Origin: UBA6168 sp964508135
GTDB lineage: Bacteria; Bacteroidota; Bacteroidia; Chitinophagales; Saprospiraceae
Direction of reading: 5' to 3'
Length of the DNA stretch: 64,000 bases
Assembly: GCA_964508135.1 (NCBI GenBank)
Contig: CAZDSU010000017.1
Coordinates: 1-64,000, forward strand
A model generated the notes under the pieces. It searched no databases. It was not told the origin of the DNA and worked only from the letters and a program-made list of their open reading frames with translations. A program made the position numbers and the translations under genes. Shown one piece after another: positions 41,972 through 51,817 of this stretch; the first letter of the stretch is position 1, and every line of letters begins with the position of its first letter.

Positions 41972-44437
41972 CTATTCCCCCACCGTCGCCCCGTTCAGCA
42001 GTTTCACCCTCCCCGCGTCTTTCCCAAAAAAAAAGCCGAGAAAGCCCCGGTTGCCCTCCTCCGCCTCGATGCCGCCCCAGGGCCGTCCGCAAAGTTCGGA
42101 CAAATGCGCCCCATCGAGCACGAGTTTCGCTTCTTTTTCCACCTTTATTTTTTTGCCTTCGGCAATGCGCACTTCGCCCCGCATTGTCAGGGTCGTGCCA
42201 CTTTTCACCACCACATCGGAGCGGAGCAGGCGGTAGTTCCAGATGGTGTCGCTGCTCACCTCGATGGCTTGGAACACCGATGGCACTGCCAGCGGCGACT
42301 CCCAAACGCCCCGCCCGTGCGTCCCGGCCACCAGTTTGCCGAAGCAGTAGTTCGCCTCCAAATCGGCCACGATGCACACCGGTAGCCCGCTGTTGAACGG
42401 CAGCCACTCCGAGTCGGGGTTGCTGGCGTTGAAGTTGACGAAGACTCCGACGTCGGTGCCAGCGTACAGCACGTCGTTTGTGCCGGCTTGCGCCAAAAGG
42501 GCGGTCACCGGATAGCGCGGCAGCCCTTTGCTCACGTTCGCCCAAGTGACACCGCCATCGCTGGAAAAATAGACTTTGTGCCGTTTGTCATAATTCCTAA
42601 AACTCACCCAAACTCTGCGGGTTTCTTCGGGGTCGCTCTCCACAGCCTGGATGCTGCTACCCCCGTGCTTGAAAACCACGGCGTCGCCCATGTTTTTGCC
42701 AAGCGGAACCCACGTTGCCGCCGAGTCGGCAAGCGCATTGTCGGTGCGGTAAAGCTGGTCGCCGTAGGCGTAAATGACGTTTTCATCGCCCGTCACCGAC
42801 ATGGCCGTCACCCGCCAGGGGTCTTTTGTTGGCAGGTTGATGTCGCCCACTTGCCGCCAGGTGTCCGCCCCGTGAGGCAAGTAGTGTACCTTGGTGGAGC
42901 CCATGTAGAGCGAGCCATTTTCATGAAAAAAAATGGGGTGGTAGTAGCGGTCGCCGTTGTTCACGATGCCCTTGTTCCAGCGGGTCCATTTCTCACCGTT
43001 GTCGGTGCTGCGGAAAATGGTCGGCGGCCCCAGCGCCCACGAGATGCTGAAGATGGTGGCAGGGTCGTAGGGGTCAATGGCACAGTCCGAGCCGTCGCCG
43101 CCGAGGTTGGGTTTCGTGCCCGTTGAGTCGGGGAAGATGAGCATCGTGCCGAGGTCCTGCGTGCCGCCCGCCACCACCGAGTGGTCTTCGGCCACGGCGA
43201 TGCCGTAGAACTGCATGTTGTTGAAACCCCAGCCAGACACGTCCCGCCACTGCCATTTTTTGCCATCAAAAACCGCCCGGTACAGTCCCCCGTCGTTGGC
43301 GGAGTAGATGATGTCGCCGCCCTGCCCGTCGCTCACCACGCAGAGTTCCCGATGGTCGAGGTGCACGTCGCTGGTGCTGATTTGCTTCGAAGTGGCTTTG
43401 CCAGTAGCGTCAATTTTTACTTCATAAACATAGAGTCCGCCCACGTACAGCACGTTGTCGTCGTTTGGGGAAATGGCGAACACGTGCTTCTCGTAGCTGC
43501 TGCCGAGGTTCTTTTTCAACATCAATTTCCAGGTGGCTCCGCCGTCGAGCGAGCGCAGGATGAACTCGCTTTTTCTTGCGGAGCAACCAAGGTAGATGAG
43601 TTCGGGGTTGCGCTCCGATGTGGCAATGTCAATGCGCATGACCGGCTCCGTGACGCCGAGCGTGCTGTCCACGGCGATTTCCGTCCAGGTTTCGCCACTG
43701 TTTTTTGAAATAAAAAAATAACCAGCGTCGGCAGTCAGGTACAACACCTGCGGGCTGCCGGGCTTGTTCACCAGCGCCCGGAAAGCGCCCTCCCAGCCAG
43801 CGGGACAGGGGTACGGGTTCGTTTTTTTTAAGGTAAAATGGTCACCCGCATCGTCCGAGCGATAGTAGTCTTTGCCGCAGACGACGTGTACCGTGTCGGG
43901 ACTGCCGGGGTGCGTGAGGATGTCCTGCACCACGTGAGCGGAGCCGCCCGGCGGCTTGAACTTAAGCCTAGTTTCTTGCCAGGTACGCCCGCCGTCTATG
44001 GTTTTCAGTATGCCAATGCTGTAAAGTCGGCTAAAGTCGAGCGGGTAGCGGATGCCAGTTCCGATGTAAATCACGTCGGGAGTTTGCCCAAATTCGAAAT
44101 CACGGACACCCTGCACAGGCAACCGGGTGCTGTCGGTGAGGTTTTTCCAGATGGGCAGGTTGTTGCCAATGACAGAATCGGTGCGGAAAAGGCCGCCGGT
44201 GGGTGTGGCGGCGTAGAGTTCGGCAGGGTTGATGGCTTTTTTGTCAAAAAATTTGACCCGAACTTGCGCCCCTGTGCCAGTGCTTCCCCAACCTGCACCG
44301 GGGCCTGGTGTCGGCGGCGTGAACGGCCCGAAGTAGGTCCAAGCGGAGCCGTTGGCGGGGGAGTTGGGGACAGGAGAGTTTTGGGCTTTTGACCAAAAAG
44401 CAAGTAGTAGCAGCCAAGCGAGGGGGAGTTTGTACAT
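41972..44437 (-). CDS. Secreted BNR/sialidase-repeat beta-propeller protein, apparently without sorting tail
   Basis: An 821-residue exported protein from the ATG at 44437 (signal peptide MYKLPLAWLLLLAFWSKAQ). Much of it is a VPS10/BNR-type propeller, with repeated Asp-box-like motifs such as RSLDGGATWKLM, KTIDGGRTWQET, RSTDNGEKWTRW and YFSSDGGVTWANV. The end (about 740-821) begins a parallel-beta region (GTTLTMRGEVRIAEGKKIKVEKEAKLVLDGAHLSELCG as a landmark) and then stops at LLNGATVGE. Relatives with this layout usually continue to a T9SS tail, and none is seen, so the protein may be truncated. The stop codon is next to a tandem repeat, which may mark the break. Confidence 0.75.
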   Translation of the reverse strand: MYKLPLAWLLLLAFWSKAQNSPVPNSPANGSAWTYFGPFTPPTPGPGAGWGSTGTGAQVRVKFFDKKAINPAELYAATPTGGLFRTDSVIGNNLPIWKNLTDSTRLPVQGVRDFEFGQTPDVIYIGTGIRYPLDFSRLYSIGILKTIDGGRTWQETRLKFKPPGGSAHVVQDILTHPGSPDTVHVVCGKDYYRSDDAGDHFTLKKTNPYPCPAGWEGAFRALVNKPGSPQVLYLTADAGYFFISKNSGETWTEIAVDSTLGVTEPVMRIDIATSERNPELIYLGCSARKSEFILRSLDGGATWKLMLKKNLGSSYEKHVFAISPNDDNVLYVGGLYVYEVKIDATGKATSKQISTSDVHLDHRELCVVSDGQGGDIIYSANDGGLYRAVFDGKKWQWRDVSGWGFNNMQFYGIAVAEDHSVVAGGTQDLGTMLIFPDSTGTKPNLGGDGSDCAIDPYDPATIFSISWALGPPTIFRSTDNGEKWTRWNKGIVNNGDRYYHPIFFHENGSLYMGSTKVHYLPHGADTWRQVGDINLPTKDPWRVTAMSVTGDENVIYAYGDQLYRTDNALADSAATWVPLGKNMGDAVVFKHGGSSIQAVESDPEETRRVWVSFRNYDKRHKVYFSSDGGVTWANVSKGLPRYPVTALLAQAGTNDVLYAGTDVGVFVNFNASNPDSEWLPFNSGLPVCIVADLEANYCFGKLVAGTHGRGVWESPLAVPSVFQAIEVSSDTIWNYRLLRSDVVVKSGTTLTMRGEVRIAEGKKIKVEKEAKLVLDGAHLSELCGRPWGGIEAEEGNRGFLGFFFGKDAGRVKLLNGATVGE

Positions 44438-44825
44438 GGTTTTTGATTTACGATTTACGAGTGACGATTTACGATTGTTTAGGCTCGGAAGGTAAACAAA
44501 ATGGGATGGTGGGCTAAAAGGGTTGAAAGTGTCGGCGTGACTCAAAGTCTAATGTCGTCAACTTAGCGTGACACGCGAGGAGGATGGGAACACGGATTAG
44601 GCGGATTGAGCGGATGAAAACGGATTTAATCCCTGCCTACCGGCAGGCAGGCGCTTTATCCGCAGTGCGACCTCCTAGCGAGAAGAGTTCTTAAGTTGAC
44701 GACATTAGACTCAAAGTCACGCCGACACTAAGCCCAACCCATCAACCTTTTTGGCCCACCACCCAAAATGAATCAATTTCGAGGGACTCCAATCGTAAAT
44801 CGTCAATCAAAAATCGTAATTCCGC
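44438..44825. other. Intergenic giant palindrome region
   Basis: 388 nt with no gene, filled by a large imperfect palindrome bounded on both sides by ATCGTAA/TTTACGA heptamer repeats (see the repeat entry). Confidence 0.65.
44445..44819. repeat. 375-nt imperfect palindrome bounded by heptamer repeats
   Basis: GATTTAC heptamers at 44445-44479 are mirrored by ATCGTAA heptamers at 44792-44819. Inside, GGTGGGCTAAAA is mirrored by TTTTTGGCCCACC. A 37-bp arm (44530-44566: GTGTCGGCGTGACT..GTCTAATGTCGTCAACTTA) is mirrored at 44691-44727 with three mismatches. CGGATTGAGCGG is partly mirrored by GCGCTTTATCCG. The centre is CCTGCC-TAC-CGGCAGG near 44640. Confidence 0.8.
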
Positions 44826-46700
<1,875 letters not shown>

Positions 46701-46901
46701 ATTGGCAACTGGTTAGTTTCCCTTCGGGAATGACAAATGGTTTTGGGCGGGCAAAGGTAAGTGGGATTTGGGGATTGAGGGAAACGGAAGACTTCAAAGT
46801 CCAATTTGAACACGATCCCGACCTGTTATTGAAAGGGGCACTGCTTCCCGGTTCTGGAAAATAACATCATGCCTCCCCTACTCAGGTCAGCCCCGCCGAT
46901 G

Positions 46902-46909
46902 TATCTTTG
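46902..46909 (+). promoter_or_regulatory. Putative -7 promoter box for xylB
   Basis: TATCTTTG matches TAnnTTTG and lies 26 nt upstream of the xylB ATG. Confidence 0.5.
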
Positions 46910-46935
46910 GCGTACTTTATTCATCAAAAATCAAA

Positions 46936-48450
46936 ATGTACCTCTTAGGCTACGACATCGGTTCCTCCTCCATCAAATCGGCATTGGTCAGCATAGAATC
47001 TGGCGAAAAAATAACCGTTGTGCAGTCGCCTGCGCAAGAAATGGAAATCCACTCCCCGCAACCTGGCTGGGCAGAGCAGCACCCCGACACCTGGTGGGAC
47101 AACGTCTGCCTTGCCACTAAAAAACTGCTTGAAAAAACGGGGGCAAAACCTGCCGAAATCAAGGGGATTGGCATCGCCTACCAGATGCACGGACTGGTGC
47201 TGGTGGACAAAAACCACGAGGCATTGCGCCCCTCCATCATCTGGTGCGACAGCCGGGCGGTGGAAATCGGAAATCGGGCTTTCGATGAAATCGGGCATGA
47301 GCGGTGCCTCTCCCACCTGCTCAATTCGCCTGGCAACTTCACCGCTACCAAGCTGAAATGGGTGCAGGAAAACGAACCTTCCGTTTTTGAAAAAACACAC
47401 AAATTCATGCTGCCCGGCGACTACATCGCCATGAAGTTGACGGGGGAAATCATGACCACGGCCAGCGGGCTTTCCGAGGGTATTTTTTGGGATTTCAAGC
47501 AAAACGAGTTGGCTGGTTTTGTGCTTGACCATTTTGGATTTGACAAAAAACTCATCCCCGACATCGCCCCAACCTTTTCCCCGCAGGGGAAACTAAGCAA
47601 AGCGGCGGCGGCGGCAACGGGTCTTGCCGAAGGCACCCCAGTCGCCTACCGGGCGGGCGACCAGCCGAACAACGCACTGAGCCTCAACGTGTTGGAGCCG
47701 GGTGAAGTGGCTGCCACGGGCGGCACTTCCGGCGTGGTTTACGGTGTCGTTGACCAACCGAAATACGACCCGCAGTCCCGTGTCAACAGCTTCCTGCACG
47801 TAAATCATGGCGTGCCACCTCAAACCTCATACCTCAACCCTCATACCTCAATTCGCATCGGCATCCTCCTTTGCATCAACGGCGCAGGCAGTCAATATGC
47901 CTGGGTGAAGCAACAAATTGCCACGGATTCCATCAGTTACTTCGACATGGAAAACTTGGCGGCGAGCGTCCCAGTCGGTGCCAACGGGCTGCGGATTTTA
48001 CCCTTCGGCAACGGGGCAGAGCGGATGCTGGGCAACCGGGACATCGGCTCGAAGGTGAACAACCTGCACTTCAGCCGCCACACCCGTGCGCATTTTTACC
48101 GGGCGGCACTGGAGGGCATCGCATTTTCATTTGTTTACGGCATGGGTATTTTGAAAGAAATGGGCTTGAACGTGCAGGTCATGCGGGTGGGCAACGACAA
48201 CCTTTTCCAGTCCGCCGTTTTTTCCAACACCATCTCCAACCTCGTGGGCAGCCGCATCGAAATGGTGGAAACCACCGGGGCGGTCGGCGCTGCCAAAGCA
48301 GCGGGCGTGGCAACGGGCTTTTTCAGTTCCGTCGGTGAGGCGATGAAGGGTGGAAAGGTGCTGCTGGCGTATGAGCCGGATGGAAGCGTGAATGGGGTTT
48401 ACGAGGAGGCTTACCGGGCATGGGAAATGGATTTGAGGGAGATAATCTAA
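46936..48450 (+). CDS. xylB: Xylulokinase
   Basis: A 504-residue FGGY kinase. The N-terminal phosphate loop is YDIGSSSIKSALV; IIWCDSRAVEIG, AGDQPNNALSL and GGTSGVVYG are family landmarks. The C-terminal FGGY domain includes FYRAALEGIAFSF and MRVGNDNLFQS. It phosphorylates D-xylulose made by xylose isomerase, encoded 1.8 kb downstream. Near residues 293-306 there is an insertion (PPQTSYLNPHTS) encoded by five CCTCAWA-type heptamers, where I recall relatives having a short loop before the conserved LLCINGAG. The stop codon is the start of a large palindrome. A -7 box lies upstream. Confidence 0.92.
   Translation: MYLLGYDIGSSSIKSALVSIESGEKITVVQSPAQEMEIHSPQPGWAEQHPDTWWDNVCLATKKLLEKTGAKPAEIKGIGIAYQMHGLVLVDKNHEALRPSIIWCDSRAVEIGNRAFDEIGHERCLSHLLNSPGNFTATKLKWVQENEPSVFEKTHKFMLPGDYIAMKLTGEIMTTASGLSEGIFWDFKQNELAGFVLDHFGFDKKLIPDIAPTFSPQGKLSKAAAAATGLAEGTPVAYRAGDQPNNALSLNVLEPGEVAATGGTSGVVYGVVDQPKYDPQSRVNSFLHVNHGVPPQTSYLNPHTSIRIGILLCINGAGSQYAWVKQQIATDSISYFDMENLAASVPVGANGLRILPFGNGAERMLGNRDIGSKVNNLHFSRHTRAHFYRAALEGIAFSFVYGMGILKEMGLNVQVMRVGNDNLFQSAVFSNTISNLVGSRIEMVETTGAVGAAKAAGVATGFFSSVGEAMKGGKVLLAYEPDGSVNGVYEEAYRAWEMDLREII
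47818..47852. repeat. Heptamer repeat inside the xylB coding sequence
   Basis: Five 7-nt units in phase: CCTCAAA, CCTCATA, CCTCAAC, CCTCATA, CCTCAAT. The reading frame stays open. Confidence 0.8.
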
Positions 48451-48668
48451 CGTGAATTCGGAGATTAAAACGCTGATTGTCAAGAAATTAGTCCCGTAGG
48501 GACTGCATCTTTGTAGCATTTTTTGGGTGGAGATTCTTTAGCGGGCCGTAGGCACGCTATCTAAAATCAAATTAGCGAGCCTACGGCACGCTAAATCGGC
48601 GGTTTTTCAACCATTGCTACAAAGATTTCGCTCCGATGGAGCGATTCAATCTCCAAATTCACGTTAAT
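48445..48668. repeat. Palindromic element A (xylB 3-prime side)
   Basis: The outer arm TAACGTGAATTCGGAGATT (48449) is mirrored at 48646-48666 with few changes. Inside, each half holds a 5-3-5 hairpin, GTCCC-GTA-GGGAC on the left and GCTCC-ATC-GGAGC on the right (read outside-in), followed after 3 nt by ATCTTTGTAGCA. Near the centre is AGCGnGCC-GTA-GGCnCGCT in both halves. The left edge is at the xylB stop codon. 48669-48790 holds the promoter of the next gene. Confidence 0.85.
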
Positions 48669-48733
48669 CTAGGTTTTATGAATCATTAGCACGCAGGTTG
48701 ATAGTTTGAAAAATTTCAGGGCAATTGCGCCGA

Positions 48734-48756
48734 TTTACTTTTCAAAAGTAAATTTG
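48734..48756 (+). promoter_or_regulatory. Promoter with overlapping operator-like dyad for the ATPase gene
   Basis: TTTACTTTT-C-AAAAGTAAA (48734-48752) is a perfect 9-bp dyad. It overlaps a -7 box, TAAATTTG (48749-48756), 34 nt upstream of the ATG. A bound repressor would block polymerase. Confidence 0.5.
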
Positions 48757-48790
48757 CACCAAAAATGGTGTAGATTCATTTTTTTTGTAA

Positions 48791-49957
48791 ATGATAGAAC
48801 GACAATTAGCTACCAAGATAAAGGAGATGCAGGGCAAATACCCTGTCATAACCATCACAGGCCCTCGCCAAAGTGGGAAGACTACCCTCATCAAGTCTTT
48901 GTTCCCTGATATCCCCTATTTTTCAATGGAGACCCCCGACCTCCGGGAACAGGTGATGAACAATCCCCGTGAGTTGTTTGCCCGCTATGGACATTCGCTG
49001 GTACTCGACGAAGTACAGCGAACCCCGGAAATCCTTTCCTATATCCAAACCATCGTGGATGAAGACCCGGCTGCTTTTTTCATTCTTTCCGGCTCGCACA
49101 ACATGCTCATGATGGAAAATATCAGCCAGTCGCTTGCGGGCAGGACTGCTATTTTTTACCTGCTGCCTTTGTCGTTGACAGAGTTGGAAAAAGCCGGTTT
49201 TTCAAAAAATACTTACGAAGAATGGATGTTTCGAGGCTTTTACCCTCGCTTGTACGACCGTGACCTCCAGCCCTCCGCTTTTTTCCCCAACTACCTGGAA
49301 ACCTATGTGCAGCGGGACGTCCGACAAATTCGGAACATCGGCAACCTGAACCTCTTCACGCGCTTTCTTTCGATTTGCGCTGGTCACGCCGGTCAAACGC
49401 TCAATTACTCCAAGCTTGCCAACGACACCGGTGTTAGCCTGACCACCGTGCAAAACTGGCTTTCCATACTTGAAACTTCTTTTATCATTTATCAACTCAA
49501 TCCGTACTTCCGCAACTTCAATAAGCGCATAACCAAAGCCACCAAACTCTATTTTTACGACACTGGGCTTGCCTGTTCCCTACTTCGAATAAACAGCTTG
49601 GATGCCCTCGAAAACTATTTTCAGAAGGGCGGCCTGTTCGAAAATTTTATCATCAACGAAATCTGTAAAGGCTATTTCAACCTGGGCCAGCGCCCGCCCG
49701 CTTATTATTGGAATGATAGCAAAGGGCACGAAATAGACCTTGTGCTGGACCTGGGCGGACGCCTTCTGCCCATCGAAATCAAATCTGGGAGAACCTTCAG
49801 CCCCGATTTTTTCAAAAATATTGATTGGTGGCGGGGAATCGTTGACCTGCCCATCGCAGATAGCCTCGTGATCTATGGCGGCGACCAGGACTGGGAGATG
49901 GGGTCGGGGAAATTGTTGAACTGGTGGCATGCTACCAAAACCGTGATGTCCTACTGA
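48791..49957 (+). CDS. AAA ATPase with DUF4143 domain
   Basis: A 388-residue protein. The N-terminal AAA_14 domain has Walker A TGPRQSGKTTLIKSLF (K30) and Walker B LVLDEVQRTPEIL, then a sensor-like FILSGSHN. The middle (about 165-205) includes RDVRQIRNIGNLNLFTRFL, and the C-terminal DUF4143 (about 200-340) contains LYFYDTGLACSLL and GHEIDLVLDLGGRLLPIEIKSG, the last being a PD-(D/E)xK-like nuclease pattern (D-ExK). The family is widespread, variable in presence and of unknown cellular role; suggestions include defence or mobile-element functions. It sits between xylB and xylA and has no obvious link to xylose use. Confidence 0.9.
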   Translation: MIERQLATKIKEMQGKYPVITITGPRQSGKTTLIKSLFPDIPYFSMETPDLREQVMNNPRELFARYGHSLVLDEVQRTPEILSYIQTIVDEDPAAFFILSGSHNMLMMENISQSLAGRTAIFYLLPLSLTELEKAGFSKNTYEEWMFRGFYPRLYDRDLQPSAFFPNYLETYVQRDVRQIRNIGNLNLFTRFLSICAGHAGQTLNYSKLANDTGVSLTTVQNWLSILETSFIIYQLNPYFRNFNKRITKATKLYFYDTGLACSLLRINSLDALENYFQKGGLFENFIINEICKGYFNLGQRPPAYYWNDSKGHEIDLVLDLGGRLLPIEIKSGRTFSPDFFKNIDWWRGIVDLPIADSLVIYGGDQDWEMGSGKLLNWWHATKTVMSY

Positions 49958-50009
49958 AAGGCACAGCGTGGTTCTGTTTGGAACTGGCTGTCTAAATTCT
50001 TATAAATCA

Positions 50010-50211
50010 TGCGAATTAGGAGTTGAAATCACCAAATATGCTCAAATCACAGCCGCAGAGCGGCGAAATCTTTGTAGCCAAATTTGGAAACAGGGTGTTT
50101 CAAGGTGCAGCGCACCGTAACATTACGGTGCGCTGCACCTCAAAGCCAGCAATACTTGGTTTCTACAAATCTTGCGGTGCGCTGCACCTAATCTTCAACA
50201 CCTAATTCGCA
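50010..50211. repeat. Palindromic element B (xylA 5-prime side)
   Basis: The outer arm ATGCGAATTAGGAGTTGAA (50009-50027) is mirrored at 50194-50212 with one mismatch. Inside are GCCGC-AGA-GCGGC plus GAAATCTTTGTAGCC on the left and, reversed, GGTGC-AGC-GCACC plus GCAAGATTTGTAGAA on the right. The centre is a perfect 18-bp hairpin of AGGTGCAGCGCACCGTAA around CA. It is related to element A by both arm and tail motifs. No gene lies in 49958-50235. Confidence 0.85.
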
Positions 50212-50235
50212 TAAAATCAACCATTTATACACAAA

Positions 50236-51588
50236 ATGAAAAAATCAGACACAACTAAAATCGCCGTCACCACCGGCAAAAAAGAATACTTCAAAGGTAT
50301 CGGCCGCATCCCCTTCGAGGGGCGTGAATCCGACAACCCACTCGCCTTCCGCTGGTACGACGAAAACCGCATGGTCGGCGGAAAGACCATGAAGGAGCAG
50401 TTCAAGTTCGCCGTCGCCTGGTGGCACACGCTCTGCGGCACGGGCGGCGACCCCTTCGGCCCCGGCACGAAGGCCTTCCCCTGGCTCAAGGCGAAAGACC
50501 CGATGGAGCAGGCGAAAGACAAGATGGACGCCGGCTTCGAGTTCATCACCAAAATGGGCATCCCTTACTACTGCTTCCACGACTTCGACCTGGTGGCGGA
50601 AGGCGCAACGCTGGCGGAGAGCGAGAAACGCTTGGACAAAATCACCGACTACGCAAAGGAGAAACAAAAAGCCAGCGGCGTGAAGCTGCTCTGGGGCACG
50701 GCGAACCTGTTCAGCCACCCCCGCTACATGAACGGCGCTGCCACCAACCCCGATTTTGAGGTGGTCGCCTACGCAGGGGCGCAGGTCAAAAACGCCTTGG
50801 ACGCCACCATCAAGCTCGGCGGTGAAAACTACGTCTTCTGGGGCGGGCGGGAAGGGTACATGTCGCTGCTCAACACCGACATCAAACGGGAACTCGACCA
50901 CATGGCAACTTTCCTCCACGCAGCAAAAAACTATGCAAGGAAACAGGGATTCAAGGGGACGTTTTTTATCGAGCCAAAGCCGATGGAGCCGAGCAAGCAC
51001 CAGTACGATTTCGATGCAGCGACCTGCATCGGCTTCCTGCGGGAGTACGATTTGATGGACGATTTTAAGCTCAACCTGGAGTTCAACCACGCCACGCTGG
51101 CGCAGCACACCATGCAGCACGAGATGGCGGTGGCCGCCAACGCCGGGATGCTTGGCAGCCTCGACGCCAACCGGGGCGACAACCAAAACGGCTGGGACAC
51201 CGACCAGTTCCCGGTGGATGTTTTCGAGCTGACGGAGGCGATGCTCATCCTTCTCGAAGCGGGTGGACTGAAGGGTGGCGGCGTCAACTTCGATGCGAAA
51301 ACCCGCCGCAATTCCACCGATTTGGCCGATATTTTCTACGCCCATATCGGCGGCATGGACGCCTTCGCACGGGCGCTGCTCGCTGCCCACGACATTATCG
51401 AAAAGTCTGAATATCAGCAACTTAGGAAGGAGCGTTACGCCTCGTTCGATAAAGGCAAAGGCAAGGATTTTGAAAAAGGGAAGCTCAGCCTGAAGGATTT
51501 GGCGGGCATCGCAGCCAAGCAGGGCGAGCCGAAGCAGCGGAGCGGCAGGCAGGAGTTGTTTGAGAATATTTTGAACAGGTATATTTGA
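50236..51588 (+). CDS. xylA: Xylose isomerase
   Basis: A 450-residue TIM-barrel enzyme, the usual length for class II xylose isomerases. Landmarks are YYCFHDFDLV (catalytic His), YVFWGGREGYMSLLNTD, FIEPKPMEPSKHQYDFD (metal-binding Glu), LEFNHATLA, GSLDANRGD and NFDAKTRRNSTD. It converts D-xylose to D-xylulose for XylB. It probably formed a xylBA unit before the ATPase gene and palindromes came to lie between. A strong terminator hairpin follows at 51744. Confidence 0.95.
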   Translation: MKKSDTTKIAVTTGKKEYFKGIGRIPFEGRESDNPLAFRWYDENRMVGGKTMKEQFKFAVAWWHTLCGTGGDPFGPGTKAFPWLKAKDPMEQAKDKMDAGFEFITKMGIPYYCFHDFDLVAEGATLAESEKRLDKITDYAKEKQKASGVKLLWGTANLFSHPRYMNGAATNPDFEVVAYAGAQVKNALDATIKLGGENYVFWGGREGYMSLLNTDIKRELDHMATFLHAAKNYARKQGFKGTFFIEPKPMEPSKHQYDFDAATCIGFLREYDLMDDFKLNLEFNHATLAQHTMQHEMAVAANAGMLGSLDANRGDNQNGWDTDQFPVDVFELTEAMLILLEAGGLKGGGVNFDAKTRRNSTDLADIFYAHIGGMDAFARALLAAHDIIEKSEYQQLRKERYASFDKGKGKDFEKGKLSLKDLAGIAAKQGEPKQRSGRQELFENILNRYI

Positions 51589-51709
51589 GGTGAGGGCTAC
51601 AAATCACGCCTTCACTTTGCCATTTGTGCCAAACTATTGGCTCATGACGTTTCAGCGTGAAAAGCAATCTTTCTTTACCAACGAGCTTACGAACAATTAC
51701 CCCCTCCTC

Positions 51710-51778
51710 GCCGCCTTCGGCGGCTCGTCGGGGGGAGAGTGTTTTTGGGGGCGTTCCGCCCCCAAACCCCCTTTTTTT
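51710..51778 (+). terminator. Double-hairpin terminator after xylA
   Basis: GCCGCC-TTC-GGCGGC (51710-51724) is followed by TTTGGGGGCG-TTC-CGCCCCCAAA (51744-51766) and a T-run (51772-51778). Confidence 0.75.
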
Positions 51779-51817
51779 CACGCTAAAACTTCAAGAGCCA
51801 AACTATTTTCAAAAGCA

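Noticed and set aside
48445..50211. IS element or transposon around the DUF4143 gene
   Set aside because: No transposase gene and no clear target-site duplication outside elements A and B; the palindromes alone do not prove transposition.
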